The notes beneath the pieces were generated by a model that was not told the origin of the DNA, did not search any database, and worked only from the letters and a program-made list of their open reading frames with translations. Shown here piece after piece: positions 1-7,806 of a stretch of 11,465 nucleotides of DNA; positions within the stretch are counted from its first letter, which is position 1, and every line of letters begins with the position of its first letter. The position numbers and the translations under genes were made by a program. The stretch is from JAVBNN01 sp031551525 (lineage in GTDB: Bacteria > Bacillota > Negativicutes > Acidaminococcales > JAISLQ01), in assembly GCA_031551525.1 (NCBI GenBank), contig JAVBNN010000002.1, positions 1 through 11,465 of the forward strand. The letters run 5' to 3'.

Positions 1-2
1 GG

Positions 3-413
3 ATAATACAAAAACCGGAAAACGTCATACAGATACAGCAAAGAAATTTTTTCCGCTATGCGCTTACCTTGCCGGTAAAATATTTTTTAATAGACGAAAA
101 TGGTTGTCCGGTGGATGGCTCAGAAGCGGTAACTGTATCCAAGAACTTGAGCGGCGGCGGTGCGCTCATCGTATCACACAAAAAAAACCTGCCCATGGGT
201 ACGCGCCTTTGGATAGAAATACCCTTAAGCGACGCAGAAGTAGTGCGCTCCTTGGCCCAGATCGCCCGTACTAATATACAGGCATTGCCAGACGGAAGCA
301 AACTTTTTTTGATGGGCCTGCAGTTTATAGGCATGGAAGAAATAAACAGAAAGAAAATCATCAATTTCTTAAACGCAAAAATTCTGGAAAGGCGTAGCAG
401 GGGCATGTTTTAG
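3..413 (+). CDS. PilZ-domain c-di-GMP receptor (YcgR-like flagellar brake), 5' end cut by window
   Basis: This is the C-terminal part of a PilZ protein. The frame is open from the first bases of the window, so the true start lies upstream; an internal TTG at 69 would cut off the key binding motif and is not the start. Codons 42-56 read R-N-F-F-R, the RxxxR c-di-GMP binding motif. Codons 144-161 read N-L-S-G-G-G, matching the second PilZ motif (D/N)xSxxG. Both halves of the ligand site are therefore present. About 136 residues are visible, enough for one PilZ domain (about 100 residues) plus a helical C-terminal end. Full-length YcgR-type proteins also carry an N-terminal domain, which would lie off-window. 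In the family, c-di-GMP-bound protein acts on the flagellar motor to slow or bias it. That role here is inferred from the motifs and from the chemotaxis genes starting 41 nt downstream. Family confidence is high; a specifically YcgR-like role is moderate. Confidence 0.85.
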   Translation: MIQKPENVIQIQQRNFFRYALTLPVKYFLIDENGCPVDGSEAVTVSKNLSGGGALIVSHKKNLPMGTRLWIEIPLSDAEVVRSLAQIARTNIQALPDGSKLFLMGLQFIGMEEINRKKIINFLNAKILERRSRGMF

Positions 414-454
414 CGCCTGCGTACCAGAGGTTTGTGAAGCGAGGTGCCTTCTAA

Positions 455-1486
455 ATGATAAGAATATTGATAGTAGATGACTCCGCCTTCATGCGCAGAT
501 TGCTGACGGACTTGTTTAAAGAAACGTCCGACTTTACTGTTGTTGATACAGCCAAAAATGGCTTAGAGGCAATAGAAAAAATAAAAAAATATAAACCTGA
601 CCTGGTGACACTGGACATTGAAATGCCGGTTATGAACGGACTTGACGCACTTGAAGTCATAATGCAGGAACATCCTCTTCCGGTAGTTATGGTGAGTTCA
701 TTTACCAAGGAAGGCTCTGACGAAACCGTCAAAGCGCTCTTGCTGGGCGCAGTGGATTTTGTTACAAAAAACAACAGTGACATCGCGAGCATCAAAAACA
801 TCATTCTTTCAACCTGCCGCAATGCTGTAACAGCGAACATTGAAGAGTTGGGCAAAAAAGAAACAAATATAACATTACAAAAGGTTGTGCCATTGAAAAA
901 GGCGGCTGATAATAACGAAAAAATAGTAGTATTGGGTACCTCTACCGGCGGGCCGCGTGCCTTGCAGGAAGTCATTCCGCATTTACCGGCCAACCTTCCT
1001 TGTGCATTGGTTGTAGTCCAGCATATGCCGCCAGGTTTCACAAAATCTTTGGCCGACCGGCTCAACCAGCTATCGCCCATAAAGGTCAAAGAGGCGGAGC
1101 ATGGGGAAATTATTACTGCCGGGACTGTGTATATAGCTCCGGGAGACTATCACATAAAATTTCTCAGGACAATGGATAAAGTAGCTATTAATCTTACCAA
1201 AGACCCTCCCCTGGGAGGCCACAGGCCGGCGGTGGACCCTATGTTCGAATCGGCGGCCCAGGTCTATGGGAGAAACTGTATTGCCGTACTTTTAACCGGC
1301 ATGGGGCAGGACGGGGCAAACGGTATGTTAACAATAAAAAGTAAGCGCGGGTATACTATTGCTGAAGACCAAAAAACAGCCATAGTTTATGGTATGCCCA
1401 AAGCTGCTGCGGATAGAGGGGCAGTAGATATTGTGCTGCCGCTTCAAGCGGTAGCGGCGGAAATAGTTCGCGCAGTTCTTCAGTAA
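455..1486 (+). CDS. cheB: CheB, chemotaxis response regulator protein-glutamate methylesterase
   Basis: CheB removes methyl groups from glutamates of chemoreceptors (and deamidates glutamines) when phosphorylated by CheA, giving sensory adaptation in the cytoplasm. The 343-residue protein has an N-terminal receiver domain (about 1-125) with acidic residues D8 and D9, phosphoacceptor D54 (in T-L-D-I-E-M-P), S81/S82 and K105. A linker of about 30 residues leads to the methylesterase domain (about 155-340). Its catalytic triad is visible: S163 in G-T-S-T-G-G, H190 in V-Q-H-M-P and D286 in G-M-G-Q-D-G. The length and residue numbering are close to enterobacterial CheB. The ATG has a GAGGTG ribosome site (441-446) 8 nt upstream. 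One small oddity is that K105 is followed by Asn instead of the usual Pro. No cheR (the opposing methyltransferase) is in the window. cheA begins 22 nt downstream. Confidence 0.97.
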   Translation: MIRILIVDDSAFMRRLLTDLFKETSDFTVVDTAKNGLEAIEKIKKYKPDLVTLDIEMPVMNGLDALEVIMQEHPLPVVMVSSFTKEGSDETVKALLLGAVDFVTKNNSDIASIKNIILSTCRNAVTANIEELGKKETNITLQKVVPLKKAADNNEKIVVLGTSTGGPRALQEVIPHLPANLPCALVVVQHMPPGFTKSLADRLNQLSPIKVKEAEHGEIITAGTVYIAPGDYHIKFLRTMDKVAINLTKDPPLGGHRPAVDPMFESAAQVYGRNCIAVLLTGMGQDGANGMLTIKSKRGYTIAEDQKTAIVYGMPKAAADRGAVDIVLPLQAVAAEIVRAVLQ

Positions 1487-1508
1487 AAATCGGAGGTGTC
1501 TACACATA

Positions 1509-3584
1509 ATGGATATGAACCAGTATATGAACATGTTTGTTGAAGAGTCGCGCGAGCATTTACAGACATTAAACAGGTGTCTCTTGGAACTTGAAGGAAA
1601 TACAGAAAACATTTCTGTGCTTGACGAAATATTTCGCAGCGCGCACACCATAAAAGGTATGTCGGCTACAATGGGTTTTACTGTTATTGCCGAACTTACT
1701 CATGAAATGGAAAATGTATTGGATCTTTTACGCAAAGAAACATTAAATTGCAGTTCGGAAATAGTCGATCTGTTGTTTCGCTGTGTAGATACATTGGAGC
1801 GTTCTGTAGATAACGCGGTGGCCGGCGCGGAAGCAGAGGATGTTACGGATCTTGTACAATCGCTGAAAGCTATAGTCAGCGGCGACAAAGCCCCGGCGCC
1901 AACCACAAAAGCGGCTGCCACTCCCCGCGCAAAATCGACTACATCAGGGATTTCTGCAGAACCAGAGGAACTACCGATAGAACTGAATGATACAGACAAA
2001 GACATCATTGCCGCAGCTCAACGGCAAGACCTGTTTGCTATGCATCTTTTTATAACCTTAGATAAAAATTGCGTATTAAAATCGGCGCGCGTTTATATGA
2101 TAATGACTGCGCTCGAAGACTTTGGCGAAGTTATAAAAACCATACCTCCTTCTGATGAACTGGAAAAAGAGAACTTTGACGGTAGTTTTGACGCCATACT
2201 CCTGACCGGGCGCGAGGAAGAAGAAATACACAAAAGGCTGATGAGCATATCGGAAGTTATCAATGTAGATATAAACAAGCTGCCCGACCTTAACCTTGCC
2301 GCCATGGCAGTATCGGCCCAACCCACGACAAACACACAACCGTCGGCTTCAACTGTGGCGGTTACTGGAAAACCCGCGGCGAAAAAAACCGACGAAGGCG
2401 GCGATAGAAAACTCAAAGGCGGACAATCCGTCCGCGTCGATATAGACAAACTGGATACACTGCTCAATATTGTCGGCGAAATCGTCATAAACAAGACTCG
2501 CCTGGCGCAAATAGGGCTGATACACAAACTGGGCGACCTGGTTGAAACCATCGAACAGATGGACAGGGTCACTACTGAACTACAGACCATTGTCATGAAA
2601 ATCAGGATGGTGCCGGTAGGTCAGGTGTTCAACCGTTTCCCGCGTATGGTCAGGGATCTTTCCCGCGAACTGAATAAAGAAATAAATCTCGTTATCGAAG
2701 GCGAAGAAACCGAGATGGACCGGACGGTTATCGACGAAATAGGCGATCCACTTGTACATCTTTTGCGAAACTCTGTTGACCATGGTGTAGAGCATGCCGA
2801 TGAACGGCGGATGGCGGGCAAGGACCCGATGGGGCAGGTACGGCTTGTTGCCATGCATGAAGGCAATAATGTGGTCATTGATATTGAAGATGACGGTAAA
2901 GGCATAAACCCCGACATCATCAAGAAAAAAGCCGTGGAAAAAGGCATTATTACTCAACCGGAAGCAGACAAGATGGATGCCAACGAAGCGGTCAGACTTA
3001 TTTTTGCCGCCGGTTTTTCGACCGCAGAAGTTGTATCCGATGTTTCGGGCCGCGGCGTTGGGATGGACGTAGTGAAAACCAAGATAGAAGCTTTGGGCGG
3101 TACGGTAGACGTAGATACCAAGCTCGGCCTTGGGAGCAGGTTTAGAATACGGCTTCCGCTGACGCTGGCCATCATCCAGGCGCTACTGGTAAAAGTAGCC
3201 GAAGAAACCTACGCCATACCGCTTGGTTCTATAGACAGCACTATAAATATCAAACCGGAAGATATTTCCACCGTACAAAACAAAGAAGTATTCCTCTTGC
3301 GTGGACAGATCATCCCAATACTACGGCTTGATGCCACACTTGACGTGCCGCGTGATAAAGAAAAAACGACGAACGAAGACGAAGAACTTTATGTAGTCAT
3401 CGTTCATATGGGCGATCAAAAAGCGGGCATCATAGTCGATACGCTTGTCGGTCAGCATGATATAGTGATAAAATCACTCGGCAAGCTGATGACAAATATA
3501 AATGTGATAGCTGGCGCTACTGTTTTGGGTGACGGCAGTGTCGCTCTTATACTTGACGTAGGTACTTTGATACAAACATCTTGA
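1509..3584 (+). CDS. cheA: CheA, chemotaxis sensor histidine kinase
   Basis: CheA is the cytoplasmic histidine kinase that, in complex with chemoreceptors and CheW, autophosphorylates and passes phosphate to CheY and CheB. All five domains are recognisable in 691 residues. P1 (HPt, about 1-105) has H46 in S-A-H-T-I-K-G. An Ala/Pro/Thr-rich linker follows (about 125-160), then a P2-like regulator-binding domain (about 165-260) and a second Thr/Ala/Lys linker (about 265-300). P3 dimerisation runs about 305-370. The P4 HATPase carries an N box (H-L-L-R-N-S-V-D-H-G, N421, H425), a G1 box (D-D-G-K-G, 461-465) and a G2 box (G-R-G-V-G-M-D, 514-520). P5 is a CheW-like regulatory domain (about 550-690). 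GGAGGTG at 1492-1498 lies 10 nt before the ATG. No residue looks missing, so an active kinase is expected. Confidence 0.98.
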   Translation: MDMNQYMNMFVEESREHLQTLNRCLLELEGNTENISVLDEIFRSAHTIKGMSATMGFTVIAELTHEMENVLDLLRKETLNCSSEIVDLLFRCVDTLERSVDNAVAGAEAEDVTDLVQSLKAIVSGDKAPAPTTKAAATPRAKSTTSGISAEPEELPIELNDTDKDIIAAAQRQDLFAMHLFITLDKNCVLKSARVYMIMTALEDFGEVIKTIPPSDELEKENFDGSFDAILLTGREEEEIHKRLMSISEVINVDINKLPDLNLAAMAVSAQPTTNTQPSASTVAVTGKPAAKKTDEGGDRKLKGGQSVRVDIDKLDTLLNIVGEIVINKTRLAQIGLIHKLGDLVETIEQMDRVTTELQTIVMKIRMVPVGQVFNRFPRMVRDLSRELNKEINLVIEGEETEMDRTVIDEIGDPLVHLLRNSVDHGVEHADERRMAGKDPMGQVRLVAMHEGNNVVIDIEDDGKGINPDIIKKKAVEKGIITQPEADKMDANEAVRLIFAAGFSTAEVVSDVSGRGVGMDVVKTKIEALGGTVDVDTKLGLGSRFRIRLPLTLAIIQALLVKVAEETYAIPLGSIDSTINIKPEDISTVQNKEVFLLRGQIIPILRLDATLDVPRDKEKTTNEDEELYVVIVHMGDQKAGIIVDTLVGQHDIVIKSLGKLMTNINVIAGATVLGDGSVALILDVGTLIQTS

Positions 3585-3593
3585 ATCTAACAC

Positions 3594-3598
3594 GGAGG
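3594..3598 (+). promoter_or_regulatory. Ribosome binding site deciding the cheW start
   Basis: GGAGG here is 1 nt from an ATG at 3600 and 7 nt from an in-frame ATG at 3606. Normal Shine-Dalgarno spacing favours the second ATG. Confidence 0.75.
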
Positions 3599-3605
3599 TA
3601 TGGCC

Positions 3606-4082
3606 ATGAGCAGCAGTACAATGCTTGATGAAGAAGCAAGGACTTTTGAAGATGAAATACAGTTAGTAGTATTTAAACTGGCGTCAGAAGAATATGCCGT
3701 TGAAATAATAAAAGTCAGTGAAATAAGAAAAATGATTGATATTACACGTGTTCCCCGCACGCCTGATTATTACCTGGGCGTTATGAACTTGCGCGGAAGT
3801 GTTTTACCGGTCATCAACCTCAAAAAACGTCTTAACCTGCCGCTAAGTAAAACTACTGAAGATAGCAGGATAATCATATTGAAAGTGGAAGATATCGCCT
3901 TTGGCGTTACAGTGGATGCCGTTTCCGAAGTAATGACCATCTCAAAGTATGATATCGAACCGCCCAGCAGCATAGATACTAATCTAGAAAGAAAATTTAT
4001 CAGCGGGGTAGCCAAGCATAATAAACGCCTTTTGATTATGCTCAATATAAAAGAGATAATAGGTTTGAGCGGGAACAACTGA
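3606..4082 (+). CDS. cheW: CheW, chemotaxis coupling protein
   Basis: CheW is a non-enzymatic adaptor that links chemoreceptor tips to the P5 domain of CheA. The 158-residue product has a short polar N-terminal extension (about 15 residues) followed by a single CheW fold. It carries the typical core motif N-L-R-G-S-V-L-P-V-I (about 61-70) and a preceding V-P-R-T-P-D-Y-Y-L-G-V segment. An in-frame ATG at 3600 is also possible, but it lies only 1 nt after the GGAGG at 3594-3598. The ATG at 3606 has a 7-nt spacer and is the better start, so the first two codons of the longer reading are probably untranslated. Its position 21 nt after cheA fits co-expression at the stoichiometry of the core signalling complex. 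Confidence 0.96.
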   Translation: MSSSTMLDEEARTFEDEIQLVVFKLASEEYAVEIIKVSEIRKMIDITRVPRTPDYYLGVMNLRGSVLPVINLKKRLNLPLSKTTEDSRIIILKVEDIAFGVTVDAVSEVMTISKYDIEPPSSIDTNLERKFISGVAKHNKRLLIMLNIKEIIGLSGNN

Positions 4083-4118
4083 CACCGCACCCTATGCTGA
4101 TGAAGGGTTGTGAAGGAT

Positions 4119-4736
4119 ATGGATGAAGTTTTAGAGCTTACGCCAGTGCAACTGGATGCGCTCAAGGAAATAGGAAATGTAGGCGCGGGTAATGCCGCGA
4201 CCGCTTTGTCGCAGATCATCAATAAACGCATAGACATGAGTGTGCCCAAAGTATCCATCCTGCCACTCGGAGAAGTTCCTGACATAGTAGGCGGACCGGA
4301 TACCATGGTAGCCGGCGTATATTTACGTGTCTTTGGTCAAGCGCCGGGCAGCATACTTTTTCTTATGCCGATAAATAGCGCGTTTGAACTGGTAAACATG
4401 ATAATGGGCCGAGAAGCCGGGCAGGAGCATACCTTTACACCGATGGACGAATCGGCGCTTATGGAAATTGGCAACATTCTCGCTAGCGCTTATCTTAATT
4501 CACTCTCATATTTTACAAAACTTACCCTTTTGCCATCTATACCGGCTTTGGCGATGGACATGGCCGCTGCACTTTTGAGTGTGGTACTCATACAACTCGG
4601 GCAGATGGGTGATCACGCCCTCGTTATAGAGACCGTTTTCAAAACAGATGAAAATGGCGTCAACGGACACTTTTTCCTCATACCGGATCCTGGTTCCCTA
4701 TCCTCTATATTGGTTGCTATAGGGGTGAAAGAATAA
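4119..4736 (+). CDS. cheC: CheC, CheY-P phosphatase
   Basis: CheC dephosphorylates CheY-P and, by binding CheD, links CheY-P level to receptor adaptation in Bacillus/Thermotoga-type chemotaxis. The product (205 residues from ATG 4119) shows the pseudo-duplicated phosphatase signature (D/S)xxxExxN twice: D13/E17/N20 in D-A-L-K-E-I-G-N, and S112/E116/N119 in S-A-L-M-E-I-G-N. Both sites look intact, unlike FliY/FliM relatives or single-site variants. No C-terminal SpoA-like domain is present, so this is CheC rather than FliY. The start is uncertain: a GTG at 4110 would add three residues (208 aa) but sits 2 nt from the AAGGG at 4103-4107, whereas ATG 4119 sits 11 nt away. The stop codon overlaps the cheD start by one base (TAATG), which indicates translational coupling of two proteins known to form a complex. 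Confidence 0.95.
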   Translation: MDEVLELTPVQLDALKEIGNVGAGNAATALSQIINKRIDMSVPKVSILPLGEVPDIVGGPDTMVAGVYLRVFGQAPGSILFLMPINSAFELVNMIMGREAGQEHTFTPMDESALMEIGNILASAYLNSLSYFTKLTLLPSIPALAMDMAAALLSVVLIQLGQMGDHALVIETVFKTDENGVNGHFFLIPDPGSLSSILVAIGVKE

Positions 4737-5221
4737 TGTCAGAACTCATCAAAGTTGGGATGGCAGACTATAAGACCGGCGGTAATCCGGATTCTCTAAT
4801 CACATACGGTCTGGGATCTTGTATCGGTATCGCTGTTTATGACAGTATCACCAAAATAGGCGGCCTGGCACATATCATGTTGCCAGACAGCTCGCATGCC
4901 AGGGCGACAGAAAATCCGGCCAAGTTTGCCGATAAATGCCTCGCTATTATGCTGGAAGAGCTACTAGGAAAAGGCGCGGCTAAAAGCCGAATGAAAGCCA
5001 AAATAGCCGGTGGGGCGCAAATGTTTGCCTTTAACAAAGCCACAGACATTATGCGTATAGGCGAACGCAACGAAGAAAGCGTAAAAGCCGTATTAAAACA
5101 AATGAACATACCAATAATCGCTGCAGATACCGGCGGCAACTACGGTCGTACGGTAGAACTTTTTCTCAATGACGGGCGATTTAAAATAAAAACCATAAAT
5201 AAAGGCGAAAAGGATATTTGA
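4736..5221 (+). CDS. cheD: CheD, chemoreceptor glutamine deamidase
   Basis: CheD deamidates specific glutamines on chemoreceptors and is also a CheC partner that raises CheC phosphatase activity. The 161-residue protein keeps the papain-like catalytic set of the family: T23, C29 in L-G-S-C-I-G-I and H46 in G-L-A-H-I-M-L-P. It also has the conserved G-G-N-Y-G-R segment (about 133-138). The spacing of Thr, Cys and His equals that of the well-studied Thermotoga enzyme (T21/C27/H44), shifted by two. The ATG overlaps the cheC stop by 1 nt, and no separate strong ribosome site is seen, so translation is probably coupled to cheC. Having cheB and cheD in one operon implies receptors modified by both deamidation and methyl turnover. 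Confidence 0.96.
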   Translation: MSELIKVGMADYKTGGNPDSLITYGLGSCIGIAVYDSITKIGGLAHIMLPDSSHARATENPAKFADKCLAIMLEELLGKGAAKSRMKAKIAGGAQMFAFNKATDIMRIGERNEESVKAVLKQMNIPIIAADTGGNYGRTVELFLNDGRFKIKTINKGEKDI

Positions 5222-5223
5222 CA

Positions 5224-5613
5224 ATGAAAAACATTACAAAACCGAATGGACTCAACCTTTTTGTAATGTTTTCGGTAGGCGCTCTGGCGGCGCTTTGTAC
5301 GCTGTTCTTCGGTATTACAATGGGCGTTAGGAGCCCCGTCACTATTTTACTGCGTGTAGTTATGTCTTTTGCTTTATTCAGTGCAGTTGGTTTTTTGATA
5401 GCACAATTCTTAAAAGGAGAATTGGCTACAGTCACACCCATAAAACCACAAAAAAATACTGAAGCACCGCCAATGGAAAAAAAAGCCGAAGACGAAGAGA
5501 TACCTCTTGCATCAAAATCTAAAACACCTCTTGAACAAGATCAAAACGAGAAAAATGAAGATGACAAATCCTTTGAACGTATTGTTGTTGTAAATCATGA
5601 TGATGACCAGTAA
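5224..5613 (+). CDS. Small two-helix membrane protein of unknown function in the motility operon
   Basis: I do not recognise a named family. The 129-residue product has two hydrophobic stretches (about 11-33 and 40-64) separated by a short loop (G-V-R-S-P-V-T). A soluble tail of about 65 residues, rich in Lys, Glu, Asp and Pro, ends in an acidic H-D-D-D-Q. A hairpin membrane anchor with a cytoplasmic tail is the simplest topology (inference). ATG 5224 is preferred because an AAAAGGA site ending at 5214 lies 9 nt upstream. A TTG at 5218 inside the cheD stop would be only 3 nt from that site. It starts 2 nt after cheD and ends 17 nt before the sigma factor, so it is co-transcribed. Unnamed membrane proteins between cheD and the sigma factor gene are familiar to me from other clostridia-like flagellar operons, but I cannot confirm homology. 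Confidence 0.75.
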   Translation: MKNITKPNGLNLFVMFSVGALAALCTLFFGITMGVRSPVTILLRVVMSFALFSAVGFLIAQFLKGELATVTPIKPQKNTEAPPMEKKAEDEEIPLASKSKTPLEQDQNEKNEDDKSFERIVVVNHDDDQ

Positions 5614-5630
5614 AGCGCGGGGTATTTGCC

Positions 5631-6389
5631 ATGTCTGACGCTGCAAAAAAAGAAATAGACCTAGACGAGGTTTGGCGCGAATACAGTAAGACACACAGCG
5701 TTGAATCTCGTAATATATTAGTGGAACACTATGTTCCATTGGTAAAAATTGTTGCCGGACGCCTGGGCGTCAGTCTGCCCAGTTATGTAGACCGCGATGA
5801 TTTTATCAGCACGGGTTTTTTTGGCCTTCTGCAAGCAATAGATCGCTATGATCCCGAGCGCGGCGTCAAATTCGAGACATATGCCACGGTAAGGATACGA
5901 GGGGCCATGCTGGACGCACTTCGCGTACAGGACTGGATACCCATCTCCATACGGCAAAAAGCTAAAAGCTATCAACAAGCGGTACAAAAACTGGAAGACC
6001 GTTTGGGCAGGAGCGCGACCGACAAAGAAATAGCGCAAGAGATGTCTATTACGGAAGACCAGCTTAACCATCTTTTGTCAGAGATACAAGTAACCACGGT
6101 AGTGCCACTCGAGGAATTTTCCCAATCAGAAGAAATGGGTTCCACTACAACACCCTCCTTTGTGGAAGAAGTAGAAAAAAACGAAGCTAAAGACATATTA
6201 GCCAAAGCTATTGATCAACTACCGGAAAAAGAACGCCTGGTCATGTCGCTTTATTATTATGAAGAACTGACTTTGCGGGAAATAAGCACTATAATGAAAC
6301 TTTCCGAAGCGCGCATATCACAGTTGCATACCAAAGCAGTCTTTCGTTTGCGAGGAGCGTTAGCTGGGATGAAGACAGCGTTTATTTGA
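5631..6389 (+). CDS. fliA: Flagellar sigma factor, sigma-28 family (FliA/SigD/WhiG type)
   Basis: This group 3 sigma factor directs RNA polymerase to late flagellar, chemoreceptor and motility promoters. The 252 residues contain region 2 (about 28-100), including the D-F-I-S-T-G-F-F-G-L core-binding helix and the Y-D-P-E-R-G-V-K-F-E-T-Y-A promoter-melting segment. Region 3 follows (about 105-155, with K-L-E-D-R-L-G-R and the D-K-E-I-A helix). Region 4 spans about 192-245, with L-P-E-K-E-R-L-V-M-S and a helix-turn-helix at about 213-240. No region 1.1 is present, as expected for this family. The ATG has a weak GCGGGG site (5617-5622) 8 nt upstream, poorer than those of its neighbours and possibly limiting its expression. 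No flgM anti-sigma gene is in the window. Its operon position, after the che genes, matches sigD in Bacillus. Confidence 0.96.
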   Translation: MSDAAKKEIDLDEVWREYSKTHSVESRNILVEHYVPLVKIVAGRLGVSLPSYVDRDDFISTGFFGLLQAIDRYDPERGVKFETYATVRIRGAMLDALRVQDWIPISIRQKAKSYQQAVQKLEDRLGRSATDKEIAQEMSITEDQLNHLLSEIQVTTVVPLEEFSQSEEMGSTTTPSFVEEVEKNEAKDILAKAIDQLPEKERLVMSLYYYEELTLREISTIMKLSEARISQLHTKAVFRLRGALAGMKTAFI

Positions 6390-6408
6390 TGTTATACGGA
6401 GGAATTTC

Positions 6409-7785
6409 ATGGAAAACGGCGCAAATAAGCTTGTTGTCAAAGTAAGTATCAGCGACGATGATATGCAGGCATTTGCTTGTGTGACTGGTAGCGATGCGCC
6501 TGGAGAAATTAGCCAGGCAGAATTAATAGAAGAATTGAAGCAATATGGCGTAGTTTTTGGTGTTGACGCAACCGCACTGGAAGACGTAAGGATAAAACCC
6601 GGGAACACTTTTGCTGTTGCGAAAGGACTGTTACCGGTCGACGGTAAAGACTCGGAATATATCATGAAATATGAAGTGAGCGAAGACAAAGGGCGTCCCA
6701 AGGAAACTGCCGGAGGCCGGGTCGACTACAAAAACCTTGATCTTTTTACCGCGGTTATGGAAAATGACATCATAGCTGAAAAGATAATGCCCAGCAAAGG
6801 CACACATGGCAGCACGGTAAAAGGCAAACTTCTCAAAGCCAGGGATGGACGCGAACGGCGCATGGTCATTGGGAAAAATATCGCTTTGGAAGAAAACATC
6901 CTGCGTTCGAAGATTTCCGGGCATTTGATAGTGGGTAGAGACAAAATAGAAGTTTTGCCGGTACTGGAACTTAAGGCTGACATAGACCTATCTACAGGCA
7001 ATATAGACTTTCCCGGCAATGTACTGGTAAAAGGAAGCATACAAGCAGGTTTTATTGTAAAAGCCGGCGGTAACGTCCAAATACAAGGCAGCGTGTTTGG
7101 CGGAACAGTCGAAGCACAAAACATCGAAGTAAAACATGGAATACAAGGCGCTAACCACGCCTATCTGAAGGCAAGAGACAGTGTCATAGCAAAATTCATG
7201 GAAAACGCAGAAGTCATGGCGGGTGAAAACATATCTGTATCCGATGCTATTTTACACAGTAAAGTAAGCGCAGGCAAAAAAGTAACAGCGACCGGCGGCA
7301 AGGGTATCATAGCGGGCGGCCATGTGGCTGCCGGAGAAGAAATAGACGCAAAAACCATCGGTACACATATGGCGCCACCCACGGTCATCGAAGTGGGTAT
7401 CAACCCCATGATGAAAGAAGAATTTCTCACTTTGCGCAATGAATACAAAAATGCTGCGGAAATGTTTGATAGTACGCAAAAATCCATGCACTTGATAAAA
7501 CCAACCGAAGACGCAATAGTGCCCTCGGCCAGGATAGAACTTTACCGCAAACTGACAAATACCCACGAAGCACTTTCCACCCGGGTCAAAGAAATAAAAG
7601 AACGGCTTTATGACTTAGAAAGCGAATTTGACAAAGCAAAAGACGGAAAAATTAAATGCAGTGGGTACGTATATCCAGGGGTGAAACTGGTAATAAATAA
7701 TATCGTATATCCAGTCCGCGATAACATGCAATTTTCGCTGTTCTTTGTTTCGGGCGGAGAAATAAAATTTTCGCCCTATTCCTAA
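6409..7785 (+). CDS. fapA: FapA-family (DUF342) flagellar assembly protein
   Basis: The 458-residue product matches the FapA/DUF342 layout. A variable N-terminal part (about 1-110) is followed by the conserved segment with A-E-K-I-M-P-S-K-G-T-H-G and a G-K-x-L stretch (about 122-143). A right-handed beta-helix-like region of repeated V/I-x-G-x-V/I turns runs about 190-320 (for example F-P-G-N-V-L-V-K-G-S-I-Q-A-G). A charged helical coiled-coil follows (about 335-412) and then a short beta C-terminus. In Vibrio, FapA influences polar flagellum assembly; in Gram-positive bacteria the role is undefined, so function here is by family and context only. A strong GGAGGA site (6398-6403) lies 5 nt before the ATG. 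It starts 19 nt after the sigma factor gene. No signal peptide or membrane segment is seen, so it is cytoplasmic. Confidence 0.9.
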   Translation: MENGANKLVVKVSISDDDMQAFACVTGSDAPGEISQAELIEELKQYGVVFGVDATALEDVRIKPGNTFAVAKGLLPVDGKDSEYIMKYEVSEDKGRPKETAGGRVDYKNLDLFTAVMENDIIAEKIMPSKGTHGSTVKGKLLKARDGRERRMVIGKNIALEENILRSKISGHLIVGRDKIEVLPVLELKADIDLSTGNIDFPGNVLVKGSIQAGFIVKAGGNVQIQGSVFGGTVEAQNIEVKHGIQGANHAYLKARDSVIAKFMENAEVMAGENISVSDAILHSKVSAGKKVTATGGKGIIAGGHVAAGEEIDAKTIGTHMAPPTVIEVGINPMMKEEFLTLRNEYKNAAEMFDSTQKSMHLIKPTEDAIVPSARIELYRKLTNTHEALSTRVKEIKERLYDLESEFDKAKDGKIKCSGYVYPGVKLVINNIVYPVRDNMQFSLFFVSGGEIKFSPYS

Positions 7786-7793
7786 GTTTTAAC

Positions 7794-7800
7794 GGGGGTG
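7794..7800 (+). promoter_or_regulatory. Ribosome binding site deciding the start of the charged protein
   Basis: GGGGGTG lies 6 nt before ATG 7807. The in-frame GTG at 7798 is part of this site and so is unlikely to initiate. Confidence 0.7.
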
Positions 7801-7806
7801 ATTTTT

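Noticed and set aside
451..1089. 212-residue open frame antisense to cheB
   Set aside because: It lies wholly opposite a gene with full catalytic motifs, has no ribosome site or recognisable domain, and is Ser/Thr/Phe-rich as expected of an antisense shadow.
2093..2596. 167-residue antisense frame within cheA
   Set aside because: It is opposite the P2 linker and P3 region of cheA, is low-complexity Ser-rich and has no ribosome site.
3770..4306. 178-residue antisense frame spanning cheW and cheC
   Set aside because: It covers parts of two well-supported genes plus their spacer, with no motif or promoter of its own.
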